The position numbers and the translations under genes are program-made. Source: Planctomycetota bacterium (GTDB lineage Bacteria; Planctomycetota; Brocadiia; Brocadiales; Brocadiaceae). Taken from it: DNA of 35,262 bases. Shown piece after piece: positions 35,261 through 35,262 of this stretch. Below the pieces are notes generated by a model. The model did not search any database and was not told the origin of the DNA. It was given only the letters and a program-made list of their open reading frames with translations. Location of the stretch: the NCBI GenBank assembly GCA_016188675.1, contig JACPHJ010000133.1, positions 1,775 to 37,036 on the forward strand. The letters run 5' to 3'. The first letter of the stretch is position 1. Every line of letters starts with the position of its first letter.

Positions 35261-35262
35261 AA

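Overview
The window looks like one contig from a planctomycete, most likely an anammox-type Brocadiales bacterium. This is an inference from the style of the GroEL, GroES, DnaJ, ParA and sensor-kinase proteins and from the density of PAS/two-component and CheB-CheR signalling genes. No marker gene in the window proves the taxon. There are no rRNA genes, tRNA genes or CRISPR arrays.

Layout. (1) Bases 1-139 and 35122-35260 are a perfect inverted repeat at the two ends. Each copy cuts into a reading frame: a membrane/methyltransferase protein on the left and a DUF4143-type ATPase on the right. The repeat carries two hairpins and could be the end of an IS200/IS605-type element. (2) 140-2950 is AT-rich accessory DNA with the methyltransferase, a transposase relic, a HicB-HicA toxin-antitoxin pair and a small secreted protein. 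(3) 3007-14825, all on the minus strand, is a conserved housekeeping block: a sigma-54 two-component pair, the ribosome-assembly GTPase Der, a membrane protein with YacG and an FmdB-type zinc ribbon, DnaJ, and a groEL-groES-groEL chaperonin cluster. (4) 15220-19570 holds BirA, a ParA-type ATPase with a single-pass membrane partner, a PocR-domain sensor and a family-2 glycosyltransferase. (5) 19572-28415, minus strand, is a signalling block: a GGDEF diguanylate cyclase, a CheB-CheR-PAS fusion without its own kinase, and two related PAS hybrid histidine kinases. (6) 28689-33175, plus strand, is a surface-glycan-like cluster: GT4 glycosyltransferase, methyltransferase, DegT aminotransferase and a radical SAM/SPASM protein. 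(7) 33176-35262 is a decayed accessory island: DUF4258, YgiT-type and MazE-like genes, a MazF with an internal deletion, two fragments of restriction-modification C-termini and the truncated ATPase.

How the genes may work together. The chaperonin/DnaJ block supplies protein folding. The CheB-CheR-PAS protein probably acts with the two downstream kinases, and the adjacent diguanylate cyclase adds c-di-GMP output. The plus-strand glycosyl/aminotransferase genes fit synthesis of a modified surface sugar. The most unusual features are the leader ORF that overlaps a strong terminator in front of cheB-cheR, the interleaved inverted repeats between the aminotransferase and radical SAM genes, the two dissimilar GroEL tails around one groES, and the layered toxin-antitoxin and restriction relics next to the terminal repeat.
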